Assembly: GCA_951799425.1 (NCBI GenBank)
Contig: OX637404.1
Location: 18,686,045-18,750,044 of the forward strand
Source of the DNA: Ilex aquifolium
Lineage: Eukaryota; Streptophyta; Magnoliopsida; Aquifoliales; Aquifoliaceae
Direction: 5' to 3'
Length of the DNA stretch: 64,000 nucleotides
A program made the translations under genes and the position numbers. Shown one piece after another: positions 9,012 to 21,164 of the stretch (its first letter is position 1; every line of letters starts with the position of its first letter). Under the pieces are notes generated by a model. That model saw nothing but the letters and a program-made list of their open reading frames with translations, did no database searches and was not told the origin of the DNA.

Positions 9012-10945
9012 AATCCTCCCCTAAACTGATTGCAGTATGCATTCGTAGTTTGCGTAGCTTCAGGAACACCTCCAGTTTCAAGGGCTTAGTCATGATATCA
9101 GCTATCTGCTCATTAGTCCCACAGTGAACCAGCTTCACCATCTCCTTCTTTGTAAGATCACGTAAGAAATGAAACCTTACGTCAATATGTTTGCTTCGAC
9201 CATGTAACACTGGATTTTTTGAAAACTTGATCGTTGAGCTATTGTCACACATTATAGTAGTACAACTTCTTTGAGAATGTCCAATCTTTTCTAACACCCT
9301 TCACATCCATACACATTGGCAAGCACATGAAGCTGCTGCCACAAACTCAGCCTCGGTGGTGGATAAAGTCACCACTGGCTGCTTCTTAGAGGACCAAGAC
9401 ATTGCTCCATCACTAAGCAAGAACACGTAACCAGACGTACTCTTCCTATCATCAACGTCTCCGGCATAATCACTGTCGGTGTAGCACAACAGCTCCCCAG
9501 CTTCACCTTTTCTATAAAAAACACCTAGATCCACCGTCCCCTTCAAGTATTTCAACACACGCTTTGCAGCTTGCATATGTAAAACAGTGGGACAAGCCAT
9601 ATACCTACTCAAAAGGCATACCACAAACATTAAGTCTGGTCTTGTTGCTGTGATGTACATTAGGCTTCCAATCAATTGCTTGTACACTATAGCATCAACT
9701 CTTGCTCCTTCTCCTTCTTTTGTTAATCGAAAACCAGGAACGATAGGATTCTTTACTGGATTACTATTCTCCAGTCCAAACTTCTCAAGCAACTCCCCAT
9801 CATACTTCTTCTGACTCAAGTAAATTCCTTCATAGGTTTGCAAGACTTCAACCTCAAGGAAATACCTCATTTTACCTAAGTTTGTCATGTCGAACTCATG
9901 CTTCATGGAATTCTTAAAACTTTCAAACATGCTTAAATCATTCCCAGTAAAGATTAAATCATTGACATATAAACTCACAATTAAAATTTTACCTCCATCT
10001 CCAGACTTGACAAATAAAGTGTGCTCGTAACTGCATCTTTCGAACCCCTCCTTGATAAAATATGCCTCTATTCTGCTATACCATGCCCGTGGCGCTTGCT
10101 TCAAGCCATACAACGCCTTCTTCAGTCTATAGACCTTGTGTTCCTCATCCTTTCATTCATATCCTTGTGGTTGTTCGACGTACACAACCTCATTCAACTC
10201 ACCATGTAGAAAGACACTTTTGACGTCGAGTTGATACACATTCCAGCCTTTTGGAGCAGCTAGAGCTAACACCATTCTGATGGTATCCCACCTTGCCACA
10301 GGAGCGAAGACCTCTGTATAATCTACTCCTTGCTGCTGAGCGTAGCCCTTTGCGACCAACTGAGCCTTGTAGTTGTCAACAACTCCATTTTCATTCAATT
10401 TCGTCCGAAACACCCATTTTACTCCAATCTTTTTGGCTCCTGTAGGTAAGTTGGTGAGTTCCCAGGTCTTGTTTCTCTCGATTGCCTTTATTTCTGAATC
10501 CATTGCACTTCTCCATTTAGCACTCTTGGCAGCCTCCTCAAAAGAGCTTGGATCTTCATAAGCTGTGAACAAGACAAAGTTAAAGTTATGTACCTCTTCT
10601 TCTTCAAACAATCCTTCCCCGCTTACATAATCATGCATCCATGTGGGTGCTCTTTGGTTTCTTGGATTTGAGGCAGCTTCATTGAGTGAATCACTACATG
10701 ATGAAGTGATTATTGCTTCATTTTCTTCTGCAGCCACTTCATTTTCAACTTCTGTCACTTCATTTCAGCTTCTATATCACTATTATTTTCAGCTTCTTCT
10801 TCACTTGCAGAGGACTCAGCTTGATCTTCATCATCTTCACCCCACTCTAATACATCATACATTTCTTCTTCAATGCTCCTCCCCCAATTCCAGCCCTTAT
10901 CTTCTTCAAAAACCACATCTCTACTTACTACAATTTTTCTGGTAA
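8968..10945 (-). pseudogene. Copia B reverse transcriptase and RNase H
   Basis: Minus-strand pieces 10758-10153, 10113-9301 and 9297-8968 give RT (WVFRTKLNENG, QGVDYTEVFAPVARW, LDVKSVFLHGEL, MYGLKQAPRAWY) and RNase H (DSDYAGDVDDRKSTSGYV, STTEAEFVAAASCA, GRSKHIDVRFHFLRD). The last two pieces share a frame and are separated only by a TGA at 9301-9303. The catalytic YVDD box reads YVND, a D-to-N change that should abolish polymerase activity. The region up to 10945 is the Ser/Glu-rich linker to integrase and is broken. Confidence 0.9.
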
Positions 10946-12499
10946 CTAGATCAAATAGCCTATAGGCTTTAGACTCCTAAGAAATACAAATTTGAAGCTC
11001 TTTTCATCTAGCTTCACTCTTCTCTGATCCGATACATGCACATGAGCTAAGCAGCCAAAAACTCGAAAGTAGTCCATAGTCGGTTTGATTCTAGTCCACA
11101 TCTCCTTAGGTGTCTTATCATTTACTGCCAACGTCGGACTTCTATTGAGAACATGAGCAGTCCATTTTGCAGCCTCTGGCCAAAAATTCTTCGGCACTTG
11201 TTTCTCACCAAGCATACTCCGAACCATATTCATTATAGTTCGGTTCTTGCGTTCAGCTACCCCGTTTTGTTAGGGAGTATACGCTGCTGTAAGTTGCCTA
11301 CTTATGCTATTTAACTTACAAAAATCATTAAACTCATGGGAGATAAATTCCCCTCCCCTATCGGTCCGCAGACAACAGATAGATGCACCAATTTCTTTCT
11401 CGACCAAGCTCTTGTAATTTTTAAAAACAGTAAAGGCCTCAGACTTTTCAGCTAGAAAGTATAACCAAACTTTTCTACTATAATCATCGATAAAACTTAT
11501 GAGATACCTCTTGTGACTGTTTGAGATAGGTTTGATGGGGCCACAGATATCGGCATGCATGAGTTGCATCTTTGTTGAAGCTTGCCACTGACTTCTTTTT
11601 GGAATCACCTCTCTGTGTTGCTTTCCCACTAGACATCCAGTGCAGGCCCTGTTTGTGCTCTTGACAAGAGGCAGTCCTTTCACCATCCCTTTATACTGCA
11701 GCGTCCTTAAGCCTTTATAGTTCAAATGCCCAAATCTCTGGTGCCACAATTGTGAGTGTTCTTCAGTAATTGTTTGCAGGTAAGATGAATTTTTTGGTAC
11801 CACAAAACTAGCATGTAGTACAAAAATTCTGTTTGTAGTCATCCTTGTTTGCATGATTAGCCCCTTCTTAGGATGATACAGTTTACATTCTCCATGGTGA
11901 ATCAGTATGGTCAATTCCTTCTCTTGCAGCTGCCCAACACTCTACAAATTGTTCTTTAAATCAGGTATATAGAAAACATCAGTAACTGCCTGAATTATGC
12001 CACTAATTTGCAGCCGGATATTGCCTCTTCCCATTACCGCCATTCTTGAGTTGTTTCCGAGCTTTACTGAATGTCTGAACTCCTCATCAAGATTGGAGAA
12101 CCACTGCTTGTTCCCGCACATATTATTAGTACACCCCGAATCAATAAACCACACTGCTTCTCATTTTGAGTTGTCTGATTCCACACAAGACATTAGGAGT
12201 ATCTCATCATCTTCATCAATTTCAGCATAGTTGACACCTTTCTCCCAATTAGGGCATTCATATTGGAAGTGCCCTAGTTTATGGCATTTGAAACACTCAA
12301 TGATAGCTTTGTTCAAGGGTCTGCCTCTGCCACGTCCTTGAACTGATCCTCGACCCCTTCCTCTGCCTCCAAGTCTTTCATCATGAGTAATCTTCAAGGC
12401 TTGTTCTTCTTGAACATGACCGTTCAATCTCTGTTCATGCACAAGTAAGCTGCTCTACAGCTCATCGATCGTCAATATCTCTAGATTGTTGGATTCTTC
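10946..12499 (-). pseudogene. Copia B integrase, protease and Gag zinc knuckle
   Basis: Reading leftwards: the Gag C-terminal CCHC knuckle CFKCHKLGHFQYEC (12442-12161), protease WFIDSGCTNNMCG (12154-11942), then the integrase zinc region (HQRFGHLNYKGL.. CTGCLVGKQ) and core with HADICGP and LRTDRGGEF (11914-11270), and the rest of the core and C-terminus (11233-10946). Short gaps between the pieces hold stops or frame changes, so it is dead. The gag frame continues on the far side of C at 43261. Confidence 0.9.
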
Positions 12500-14343
12500 T
12501 GATTAGTAGTTAAAATCAACATATCACTATGCCTTTTTAAGACTAATTATACTTTGATGAAGTGTAAATGATGACATTTCAGGCCCTAAAGTGAACAAGG
12601 GCAACAAGAATCACACTTGAAAGAAACACCAGCATATTGGAAACAAAATTGGAAAAAACTTGGACCAAGGCAAGAACGTTCGAACGTTACCTTCAACCAT
12701 GTGAAGACCAGACTACTGAGACACGGCGTGTTGCAACAAAGAAGAAAGACCCTGAGGTACTTGAGTACCACGTTCGAACGCCAATCAAGGTTCGAACGTC
12801 TCATTTAATTATTTGAAGATCAGACTGCTGCATGGAGTGTGAAAATGGACTTTACAGAAGATTACAGGTCACTTGAGTGGAAAATTCAAAACCCATCAGC
12901 ACGTTCGAACGCCCATCAAGCAAAAACAGAGACAACGTTCGAACGCCAGAAAACGTTCGAACGTTGTCTCCAGACTGGCTGTAGAGTATTTGGCTATTCA
13001 CTTGGACTTGGGCGGCATATACTATTACTTCACCCCCTCTTGTCTCCTCCTCCTTGCCTATAAATACTCCCATTGTGGGAGAGCAAGAAGAGGAAAAAAA
13101 AAAGTAGGGAGCTTGATGGAGGCTTAGACTCCCACTCATATTATTGTAGAATTATCTTATATTTCCTTGTATGAAGAAGTAGTTGTTCTAGAGATTGATT
13201 TGGCATTAGTCCAACATCTCTTAGCTTGTTGTAGAATTAATCTTAAGCTTATGCTTTCAGTTACATGCATAGAGGGAGATAGATTACCTTTGGTTGTGGA
13301 TCACCCTCAAAAAGTGACTACCTTTCTTCTACTTTTAATTTGTGTTTCATTCCCTTCCATTGCTTGAGCTTCTTTCCTTAGAGGAGTGAAACTCTTCCAT
13401 TTTTCTAGAGCTTCGCCAAAGCCGTGAAGGGTGGAACGTGATTCACTCATTCTTTGTCGAAGATCGGCTCCCTGTTTATTGTGCTTTGCTTTGTGACCCC
13501 TCTACTTGGAGGAATGAGCATCACTCACTTTTTTAGTTTTACCAAAACCATGAAGAGTGAGTAGTTTCTCATTCACTCTTTAGTAAGAAGAGAAGAACAT
13601 GTATAAATTATCCGAACGTGTATAGTTGTGCAATTTCGATTATGCTTAATTCTTTATATTTCCCATGCTTATTGAATGATTGATTGCATCTAGCAAAGCT
13701 AAGGTACTTTGTATAACCAGGAGTTCTTTCTATAACATAGATAACTCTTGCATAGAAAGACTTATTGGTTCAAGGCAAGTACCCCGGTTAGATCTTCATG
13801 ACTACCCTTCAATTTTCACCATTATTATGCTTCAATTAAAGAATGGAAATGGAACATTAATGTCATGATTGGATGTCTTGTATAAAAAAATTTTGTTTGT
13901 AGACGGGTTAAGTCTCGGCACTGACAATTCTTGTAAACTTCTAGAAAGACATCGGAATCATGTTCTTAATTCTCATAATCCACATTTATCTTCCGATTAA
14001 CCTACTGTTGACACGGGGGTTAATTTAGTTATCAAGCACAAGTATAATAAATCGGATAATTAACTACATGTCCAGATCCTTGAACTAAAGATTGACTCTT
14101 TTACATTAGAGCTTATCTCATATTTTGTTTAGAAAATTCTTTTGGAAAGAATCTTATATTATGTCCAGGAAATCTCTACATCACACAACTTCAAATCTCA
14201 AGGGTTATAATCACTAGGTCTCCACCACTGCTTATCTCAAAACACCAACAAGAGTTCCCTGTGGATTTGACTCCAGACTAAAACCGGATTATTACTACAG
14301 CTTGACCGCCTGCACTTGAGTGTACACATTTCGGATCAAGTCA
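12500..14343 (+). repeat. 5' LTR of C
   Basis: An 1844-bp LTR starting TGATTAGTAG and ending GGATCAAGTCA. It contains a six-word CGTTCGAACG array and a TATA box. The 3' LTR, once D is removed, is about 1850 bp and clearly homologous with scattered differences. Open frames within it are incidental. Confidence 0.93.
12675..13066 (+). promoter_or_regulatory. C LTR promoter: CGTTCGAACG words plus TATA
   Basis: Self-complementary words at 12675-12688 (AACGTTCGAACGTT, a 14-bp perfect palindrome), 12771-12780, 12789-12800 (one arm altered), 12902-12911, 12935-12945 and 12952-12965 (a second 14-bp perfect palindrome). TATAAATA at 13059-13066 follows 94 bp after the last. In the 3' LTR the words lie at 31589-31875, partly decayed at CpG (TTCAAA, CGAATG), with TATATATA near 31973. 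Confidence 0.7.
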
Positions 14344-14349
14344 AATTTT

Positions 14350-14367
14350 TGGCGCCGTTGCCGGGGA
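14350..14367 (+). promoter_or_regulatory. Primer-binding site of C, Asp tRNA
   Basis: TGGCGCCGTTGCCGGGGA follows the 5' LTR after a short AT spacer. It is complementary to the 3' end of plant Asp tRNA (..CCCCGGCAACGGCGCCA), the usual primer of Athila elements. Confidence 0.92.
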
Positions 14368-14472
14368 ACCATAAAAGGTGTTTTAAGGTAAAAGGTAAAA
14401 AGACCTTTATTTTTGTATATATTCTTTGGTTTACTGTGAATAACTTTGTCTTGTTTAATTTTCTTTATTTTT

Positions 14473-15950
14473 ATGTCTGAGGGCACTCCTCACTATCAAA
14501 ATTTGCCGGCAGAATCTTGTGAGTCTATGAATCAGCCTGAACCGAATTCACCTAGATCAGTAGCAGACTCTTGTGAGAGTAATATGACAAATAATGAGAG
14601 AAATGAAGAAGTCCCTATGAGAAAGGGGGAAGTGCCTAACATTCAAACTTTGTGGGATTACTTAAATCCCACAAGAAATAGTGTCCCCTCTTGTTTTGTA
14701 TTCCCTGAAAATGCTCCATTCTTTACTGTAGAGCCGGGGACAGTGCAACTATTACCCGTGTTTCATAGATTGGATGCAGAAAATCCATATCTGCATACAA
14801 AAGATTTTGAGGTAGTGTTTGAAATATTTCAAGACAATTCTGAACTAGCCAAGATGAAACTTTTTCTTTTCTCTTTAAGGGACAAAGCTAAACAATGACT
14901 AAATTCTTTAAAAGCTCTTTCAATACCTAACTGGCAGGCATTACAGAATGAATTTTTTAGAAAGTTTTTTCCTTTACACCGCACTAATGCACTCAAAAGG
15001 CAAATCATGAATTTTTCGGTTAAAGAAGGAGAAATTTTTTACCAAAGTTGGGAGAGATTCAAATATATGCTCCAATCCTGTCCACATCATGCTTTTGAGA
15101 ATTAGATTTTAGTAGAATTTTTCTCTGACTCCTTACCCTCTAGACTACGTCAGTTTGTCAAAATGATGGCTCAAAGAGAATTTATGGGAAAAAGTCCGGA
15201 GGAGGCATTCATTTTTTTGACACCATATTTGATAGTTCTCAGATGTGGGACTCAGCCTCTCCTACCACTGTAGAAGTCAGACCATCTACTTCCCAATGAG
15301 GTAAGTATGTCTTGAGAGATGATGATGACCTGAGAGCAAAAATGTCTACTTTGTCTCGAAAGCTTGAAGCTTTAGAGATGAAGAAGGTTCATCAAGTTGA
15401 TTTTAGCTCTTCCAAAGAACAAGTGTGTGGAATCTGTGCGCTAACAGGACACCCTACTGGGGAGTGTCCTACCATCCCAGCGTTCAAGGAGGTCTTGTTG
15501 GAACAAACAAATACAGTTTTCAACTTCAACAAGCCTTACTCCAACCCATACTCTGAAACATACAATCCAGGGTGGCGGAACCACCCGAACTTCAGTTGGA
15601 AGAACACACAACCGACGCCCATGAACCAACAACAAGGTTCATACCCACCACCTCAAGGACCTCTTGCATATCAACCATACCAACCACCACAAAAAAGGAG
15701 CCTTGAGGACACACTGAATCAATTCATGCAAAGCCAAATGAACTACAACAATAATTCCACACAGGCTTTCACTGATTTCAAAACCCAGACCACTCAATCT
15801 TTCGAGGATCTTAAAAGCCACATCCAAAAGCTGACCCAATCCATGGCTACACATGAGAAGGGAAAGTTCCCTGCCCAACCAAAACCTCCACAAGGCCAAT
15901 TTCATGTGGGGAATCCTTCACTCATGGAAACCCCGTAAGACCAAGCCCAA
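14473..15950 (+). pseudogene. Gag of C
   Basis: I chose ATG 14473, which follows the primer site by about 105 bp and begins MSEGTP. The retrotransposon Gag core is visible (FRLDAENPYLHTKDFEVV-like, FLFSLRDKAKQ, then WERFKYMLQSCPHH). It is broken by a stop at about 14896, another near 15103 and a frame change near 15215. It continues at 15312-15938 with a zinc-knuckle-like CGICALTGHPTGEC and the Pro/Gln/Asn-rich tail common in Athila Gag (YNPGWRNHPNFSW). It is non-functional but full-length in layout. Confidence 0.85.
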
Positions 15951-16413
15951 GTTGTCACTACATTGAGAAGTGGCAAGGTGATTGACAAGATCATCAAAGA
16001 CATGCTCATTCCAAAGCCAAAACCTGAGTCAATCCCAGTCAACTCATCAATTGAGCCTGAACTAATTGAGCTTGAACTTGAAGAAGAACCTGAGCCTATG
16101 ATTGAATAAGAACCAGAACCTTCTGACGAAAGAGAACCTTCGTGTTCCATTCCTGCTCCTTTTTCTCATAGACTCAAAACCATACAGAAGTTGAAAAATC
16201 AGCCTGAAATTTACGAGCTTTTTAAGCAAGTAAAGATCAACATCCCACTTCAGGATGCAATCAAACAAGTTATGTCTTATGCCAAGTTTCTAAAAGACTT
16301 GTGCACAGTCAAGAGAAGCCAGAATGTCCAAAGAAGAGCCTTCCTAACAGAACAAGCCAGTGCCATCCTTCAACACAAAACCCTCCAAAATACAAGGATC
16401 CGGGGTGTCCGAC
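15951..16413 (+). pseudogene. Gag-protease linker of C, cut by E
   Basis: Acidic Glu/Pro-rich stretch followed by a conserved Athila segment (YELFKQVKINIPLQDAI.., YAKFLKDLCTVKR.., EQASAILQ), here with a frame change near 16180 and a stop near 16110. It ends at the E insertion (target CCGAC, 16409-16413). The protease resumes at 23113. Confidence 0.75.
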
Positions 16414-17738
16414 TGATGAGTGGGTTTTATACCTGCGAATTGAGTATTTTCGACTTGATGAAATTGCAAGTTTTCAATTATTTTATGTTCCTTTTTATTT
16501 TTTTTTGTGTGTTTTGATGTTATTTTCTAGGGATCATCATTTGGAAGGAAACAAGGTCAATTTAGAGCCTAAGTGTTGGATTTTTGAAGGCTAAACAACA
16601 AGAGAAGCTCTAGGCTTAAAAAGGGATCAGTGCAGCTGCGCTAGAACCAGCGCCCCTGCGCTTGAAAAGCAGTAACTCAACGCCCCTGTGCTGATTTAAG
16701 CGCTACTGCGCGTGTGTTGGCTCTGGACGCGAATTCGGGCTTATTTTTTAGTCAAAATTGAACTCTAATACCTCATATATGCTAGGGTTTTAGTGGGGAT
16801 ATAAATATACTGATTTTGGGGGCTGCTATGATAGAGAAATACCAAGGATTGATAGAGAATTGAAGGCAAGAATCGAAGGAAGCGACGCGAAGAAGATCGG
16901 GATTGAAGGCTACAGAGAGATTGAAGATTGCAACTAAATTTTCATTCTTTTCTTTTACTTTTACTTCTTGATTTTCTAAGATGTTGTTTAATTTGAGAAT
17001 GATGTTTTTCAATTACATTATGAACTAAATTTTTATTAAGATTGCAACGGAACTTGATGTTTAGTTAAATTAATCTACTCTCGTTTATAGTTCTTATTGA
17101 TCATATATGAGTTGTTTGTCATATTTTGTGCTTAATATACGATTGTGTGGCCAACAATTAATTTGATAACTTAGATGAAATTGGGAGATGAATTCTAGGT
17201 TTAGATCGGAATATGATGACATGCGTCTAGTTGATTCTTCTTAGGATTGAATAGCTGTGTTTGTGTATAGGATAGGAATATACCTATATGCCGTGGGTAA
17301 CTTTTATGAGAGTTTGAACTTAATGAATCTATTCCAACTTATTTTGCATAGGAATATAGTAATTTAATTGGGAGAGATATGTTTATCTTACTATCAGAAG
17401 AGGTTTGATAAATAATTTTGAAGTCTCAGTTAACAACTTAATGATCAATTAACTGGAACGAGAGTGGAAAGATTTATACGAAGTATTAGGAAAAGTTTTA
17501 ATCTTAAATTCTTTTATCCGGTAAAATCATTCATTGTTCAGTAATTTTAGATTTAGTCTTAAATTAGTAATTCCATAGTTCAATTCTAATTGTTTAAATA
17601 AAATCAAATTGTTATAAAGTTAGTACTTGAAAGTTATTACCAATAATTCTCTGTGGGAACGATACTCTACTTATCACTTTATTACTTGTTGATCGTGTAT
17701 ACTTGCACGTAAATTGTCAATATCAAATTTGGACAACA
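16414..17738 (+). repeat. 5' LTR of E
   Basis: A 1325-bp LTR starting TGATGAGTGGG and ending ATTTGGACAACA. It matches 21776-23112 and, in reverse, the two LTRs of D. Confidence 0.93.
16633..16807 (+). promoter_or_regulatory. E LTR promoter: GCGC inverted words plus TATA
   Basis: CAGCGCCCCTGCGCTTG-type words (6-bp arms AGCGC/GCGCT around CCCT) recur between about 16633 and 16714, including AGCGCTACTGCGCG. TATAAATA lies at 16800-16807. The same block is at 21998-22090 in the 3' LTR, where CAGCGCCCCTGCGCTG is a clean inverted repeat. The layout matches the C and Tork LTRs although the word is different. Confidence 0.6.
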
Positions 17739-17744
17739 AGTTTT

Positions 17745-17762
17745 TGGCGCCGTTGCCGGGGA
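17745..17762 (+). promoter_or_regulatory. Primer-binding site of E, Asp tRNA
   Basis: TGGCGCCGTTGCCGGGGA, six bases after the LTR end, complementary to plant Asp tRNA. Confidence 0.92.
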
Positions 17763-17976
17763 ATTATTCTAGTAACTATTTCAATATTAATTTCAATCAA
17801 TTTGATCTTAGTTTAAACTTATTTAATTTTTTGTTTTAATTGCTTTCGCAAGTACTCTTAAATTTTGTATGCAAACACAGTCTACAGGTCAGGAGCTACT
17901 ACCGTACGAAGATGAAATCGAAAGAAGGCTCCGAAACTTGTGAAAGCAGTGTCAAGAAGTAAATAATCAAGGAACT

Positions 17977-19432
17977 ATGGCTGAAGATGAACAGAAATCG
18001 CTAAGGGATTATGCTATGTCGCTTGTTATGGAAATACAATCGAGCATTTAAAGGCCCGCAATTCAAGCAAACAGTTTCGAGATCAAGCCAGGTACCAACC
18101 AAATGATTCAGAATTCAGTGCAGTTTGGGGGTTTGCCTAACGACGACCCAAACGATTATTTGATGAGTTTTTTGGAGATTTGCGACACGTTCAAGTATAA
18201 TGGAGTTTCTGAAGATGCGATTAGACTCTGACTTTTCCCTTTCACACTTCGTGATAAGGCAAATAGTTGGTTGCATTCATTGCCGTTAGGTTCTATTACT
18301 ACGTGGACAGATTTAGCTCAAAAATTCTTAGCTAAATTCTTTCCACCAGCCAAAATTGTAAGGATGAGGAACGACATCACTTCATTCACACAGCATGATT
18401 CTGAGACTCTCTATGAAGCTTGGGAGCGATTCAAGGACTTACTCCGAAAATGCCCTCACCATGGTATTCTTAAGTGGTTGCAAGTTCAGACGTTCTATAA
18501 CGGGTTGTTTAGTGCTACCAGAACCAGTATTGATGCAGCTGCAGATGGGGCATTAATGGGAAAATTTTTTGATGAAGCATACGAGTTATTAGAGACGATG
18601 GCTGCAAACAATTATCAGTAGCCTTCTACAAGGATCAATCAGCCAAAGGTAGCAGGAATTTATGAAGTTGATGCTGTTACTGCACTAGCTGCACAAGTTG
18701 CTACGTTGACAAAGAAGATTGATGCTTTAGGAGTGCAGCCTATTCAAAGTGTGGCAGTTGTTTGTGAATTGTGTGCTGGGAACCATCTGAGCAATCAATG
18801 TGCAATTAGTTCAGAGTCGGTACAATACATTGGTAACCACAATAGATAGCAACATGACAATAATTTCAACAATTATAACCCTGGTTAGAGGACTCATCCG
18901 AACTTGTCTTGGAATAATAATCAAGCCCAAACTTCTGCTCCAACACAATCATACCCACTAGGCTTTCAGAATCAAGCTCCACCACAGCAGGAAAAGAAGT
19001 CAAATTTGGAGGAGCTGTTTTCCCGGTACATATCACAGAATGAGACAAGGATGAACAGTTTGGATGTATCAATCTGAAACCTGAAAAACCAAATGGGTCA
19101 GCTCGCTAATGCCATTAACAACCGACCTCAAAGCACTCTACCTAGTGATACAGAGATCAATCCTAAGAGGGAAGTTAAATAGTACTGCAATGCTATTACA
19201 CTACGAAGCAGAAAAGAGTTACCTGAGGTTGTTGGTGGAACTCCAAAACAATCACATGGAAATGATACTGAGGGTAAAAAAAATAAAAGATTGCAAGAAT
19301 ATGGAACATGAAAAGAAGGAAGAAGATCAATTTGCATGTTCTAATGGAGGCAAGCAGAGTCCTGTTGTGCCTCCTGTGCCATTTCCACAACGTTTGTAGA
19401 AACATAAGTGGGATAAGCAGTTCTCTTAATTC
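17977..19432 (+). pseudogene. Gag of E
   Basis: ATG 17977 starts MAEDEQKSLRDY, the same start as D. The Gag core is collinear with D (SFLEICDTFKYNG, LFPFTLRDKANSWLHSLP, FLAKFFPPAK, WERFKDLLRKCPHHG), followed by a zinc-knuckle-like CELCAGNHLSNQC and a YNPG-rich tail. Nearly all of it is in one frame, interrupted by many nonsense codons (for example near 18048, 18229, 18619, 18847 and 18885), several at Trp, Arg or Gln codons. Dead by substitution rather than rearrangement. Confidence 0.85.
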
Positions 19433-20275
19433 TTGGATGTGTTTAAGAAGCTCCAAATAAATATCACTTTCGCAGAAGCAGTGGAGAAAGTGCCTAATTA
19501 TGTGAATTTTTTGAAGGAAATTCTGTCAAGGAAGAGAAAACTAGGTGATTTTGAGACAGTGACACTTACGGAGGAGTGCAGTGCTATTCTTCAAAAGAAG
19601 CTACCACCAAAGCTCAATGATCCGGGTAGCTTTACAATTCCATGCACAATAGACAACCAGTTCTTCGGAAAAGCATTGTGTGACTTGGGAGCTAGTATTA
19701 ATTTAATGCCGCTCTCAATTTATCAGCAATTGGGTTTGAATGAAGCAAAACATACTAATGTTACATTGCAACTAGCGGATAGATCACTCACTTATCCAAA
19801 GGGCATAGTTGAGGATGTTCTACTTAAAGTGGATAAGTTCATTTTTTCAGCTGATTTTATAGTCTTAGATTGTGAGGAAGATAGGGAAATACCTATTATT
19901 CTTGGGCGACCATTCTTAGCAACGGGAAGAACACTTATCGATGTACATAAAGGTGAGCTAACTATGTGAGTCCAAGATCAAGAGGTTACATTCAATGTAT
20001 TTTCAGCTAAGAAATTTCCAGAGGAAGCGGAAGAATGTTTTCGGGTTGATATGGTTGACAAGACAGTGAATGAAGTATTCGTAGGAAGTTGTATTTCAGA
20101 TCCATTTGAGAGCGCCAAGCTATATAAAAATGAGGTGTTCCTACATGGAACGATTGAAGTTAAGGAAGCCAATTCGAAAAGAACTTTCAAGGTGAATGGG
20201 CAGAGACTGAAGCAATATTGGGGCGATGACATTGATCATGAAAAGACCTCAATTACCCATGTCGACCCGGGATGA
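19433..20275 (+). pseudogene. E protease fused in frame to integrase C-terminus
   Basis: A protease domain with ALCDLGASINLMPLSIYQQ and IPIILGRPFLATGRT ends at an in-frame TGA (19967-19969, an Arg codon in D). The frame then continues through VQDQEVTFNVFSA and SDPFES. It jumps straight to AKLYK and VFLHGTIEVKE, which in D belong to the integrase C-terminal region about 1,000 residues downstream, and ends VNGQRLKQYWG.. DPG. RT, RNase H and the integrase core are deleted, yet the frame is preserved across the joint, so the product would be a short protein. A two-step deletion is the simplest reading. Confidence 0.85.
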
Positions 20276-20305
20276 AACAGGAAGTAGTCAGGCTGAAGAC
20301 TATAA

Positions 20306-20340
20306 AACAAGCGCTAATTGCGAGGCAACCCAAATTTTAG
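20306..20340 (+). promoter_or_regulatory. Conserved post-integrase hairpin motif (E copy)
   Basis: Thirty bases after the pol stop, AACAAGCGCTAATT is followed by GCGAGGCAACCCAA. In D the same place reads TTGGGAGGCAACCCAA, an inverted repeat TTGGG/CCCAA with loop AGGCAA; E has one mismatch in the left arm. AAGCGCT and the hairpin are kept while flanks drift. No protein is encoded. Function unknown. Confidence 0.55.
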
Positions 20341-20632
20341 TTTCTAAGTTTTATTTCATTTTATTTTAATTTAATTTTTTTTATAAGAAATAATGTAGTT
20401 AGTTAGTTAGTTAGTGCATTTTAATTGGTATGTCAATTGCTTGCAGGTCCCAAGGATTGAACATAAAGTTGGAGCACACACAAAGCCTTACTAGGAGCCA
20501 AGAACAGCCCACCTATATTTCTTGAATACACTCTTGACTCAGCGGACGACGAGGACGCTGACGATGATGCCGACGATGATGCCAACTAGCGACATCTCAG
20601 AGAAGTCATCTATCTTAATTTTTCCTACTTTA

Positions 20633-20670
20633 TACATTGAGGACAATGTTTAGTTTAAATTTGGGGGTGT
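20633..20670 (+). promoter_or_regulatory. Internal polypurine-like block of E
   Basis: TACATTGAGGACAATG is followed by TTTAGTTTAAATTTGGGGGTG. The last part closely resembles the true polypurine tract at 21754-21775 but lies about 1.1 kb upstream. Equivalents occur in D (35151-35190) and in the more distant C (27007-27042), so the block is conserved between families. A second plus-strand primer is a reasonable hypothesis. Confidence 0.6.
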
Positions 20671-21164
20671 ATTCTTGTTTGCATTATTAGGTATACATTT
20701 AGATAACATGTTTTGCACTTTAAATAACATGTTTTAAAACGACTTGAGCAATGAGTTGATTGAATTTGATTATGGCCAATGATAAATGGGATAAATTGTC
20801 AATTTAAGGGAAATTGATGAACATGTGGAGTCTGTAGTTTGACATACTAGTTGGTTTTATACTATTTGGATTCTTTCATTCATGAGCACATATCCATCTG
20901 TTTGGTTAGTTATTATTTAGAGAATTTATTTGGCCAAGTGTTTGTGGGAGATATCAGTGAAACTCTAGAAATTTATTTAAGCATCATTCAAAGTGAATTG
21001 AGGTATTCATATAAGTTTGGGAGAAATATTGGTTATGATGGGTTAGTGTATTAAAAAAAAAAGAAAAAAAAAGTTTTTGAAAATTATTTTGATTTGATCC
21101 TTCATGAGGTAGATGAAAAAAAAATAGGAAAACAAGAAACAAGAAAAAGGGCATGTGGTGAGTA

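Noticed and set aside
12617-13063. Arg/Phe/Glu-rich frames in the C LTR as coding exons
   Set aside because: The apparent FER and RSNV repeats are translations of the CGTTCGAACG words, and the frames lie wholly inside an LTR.
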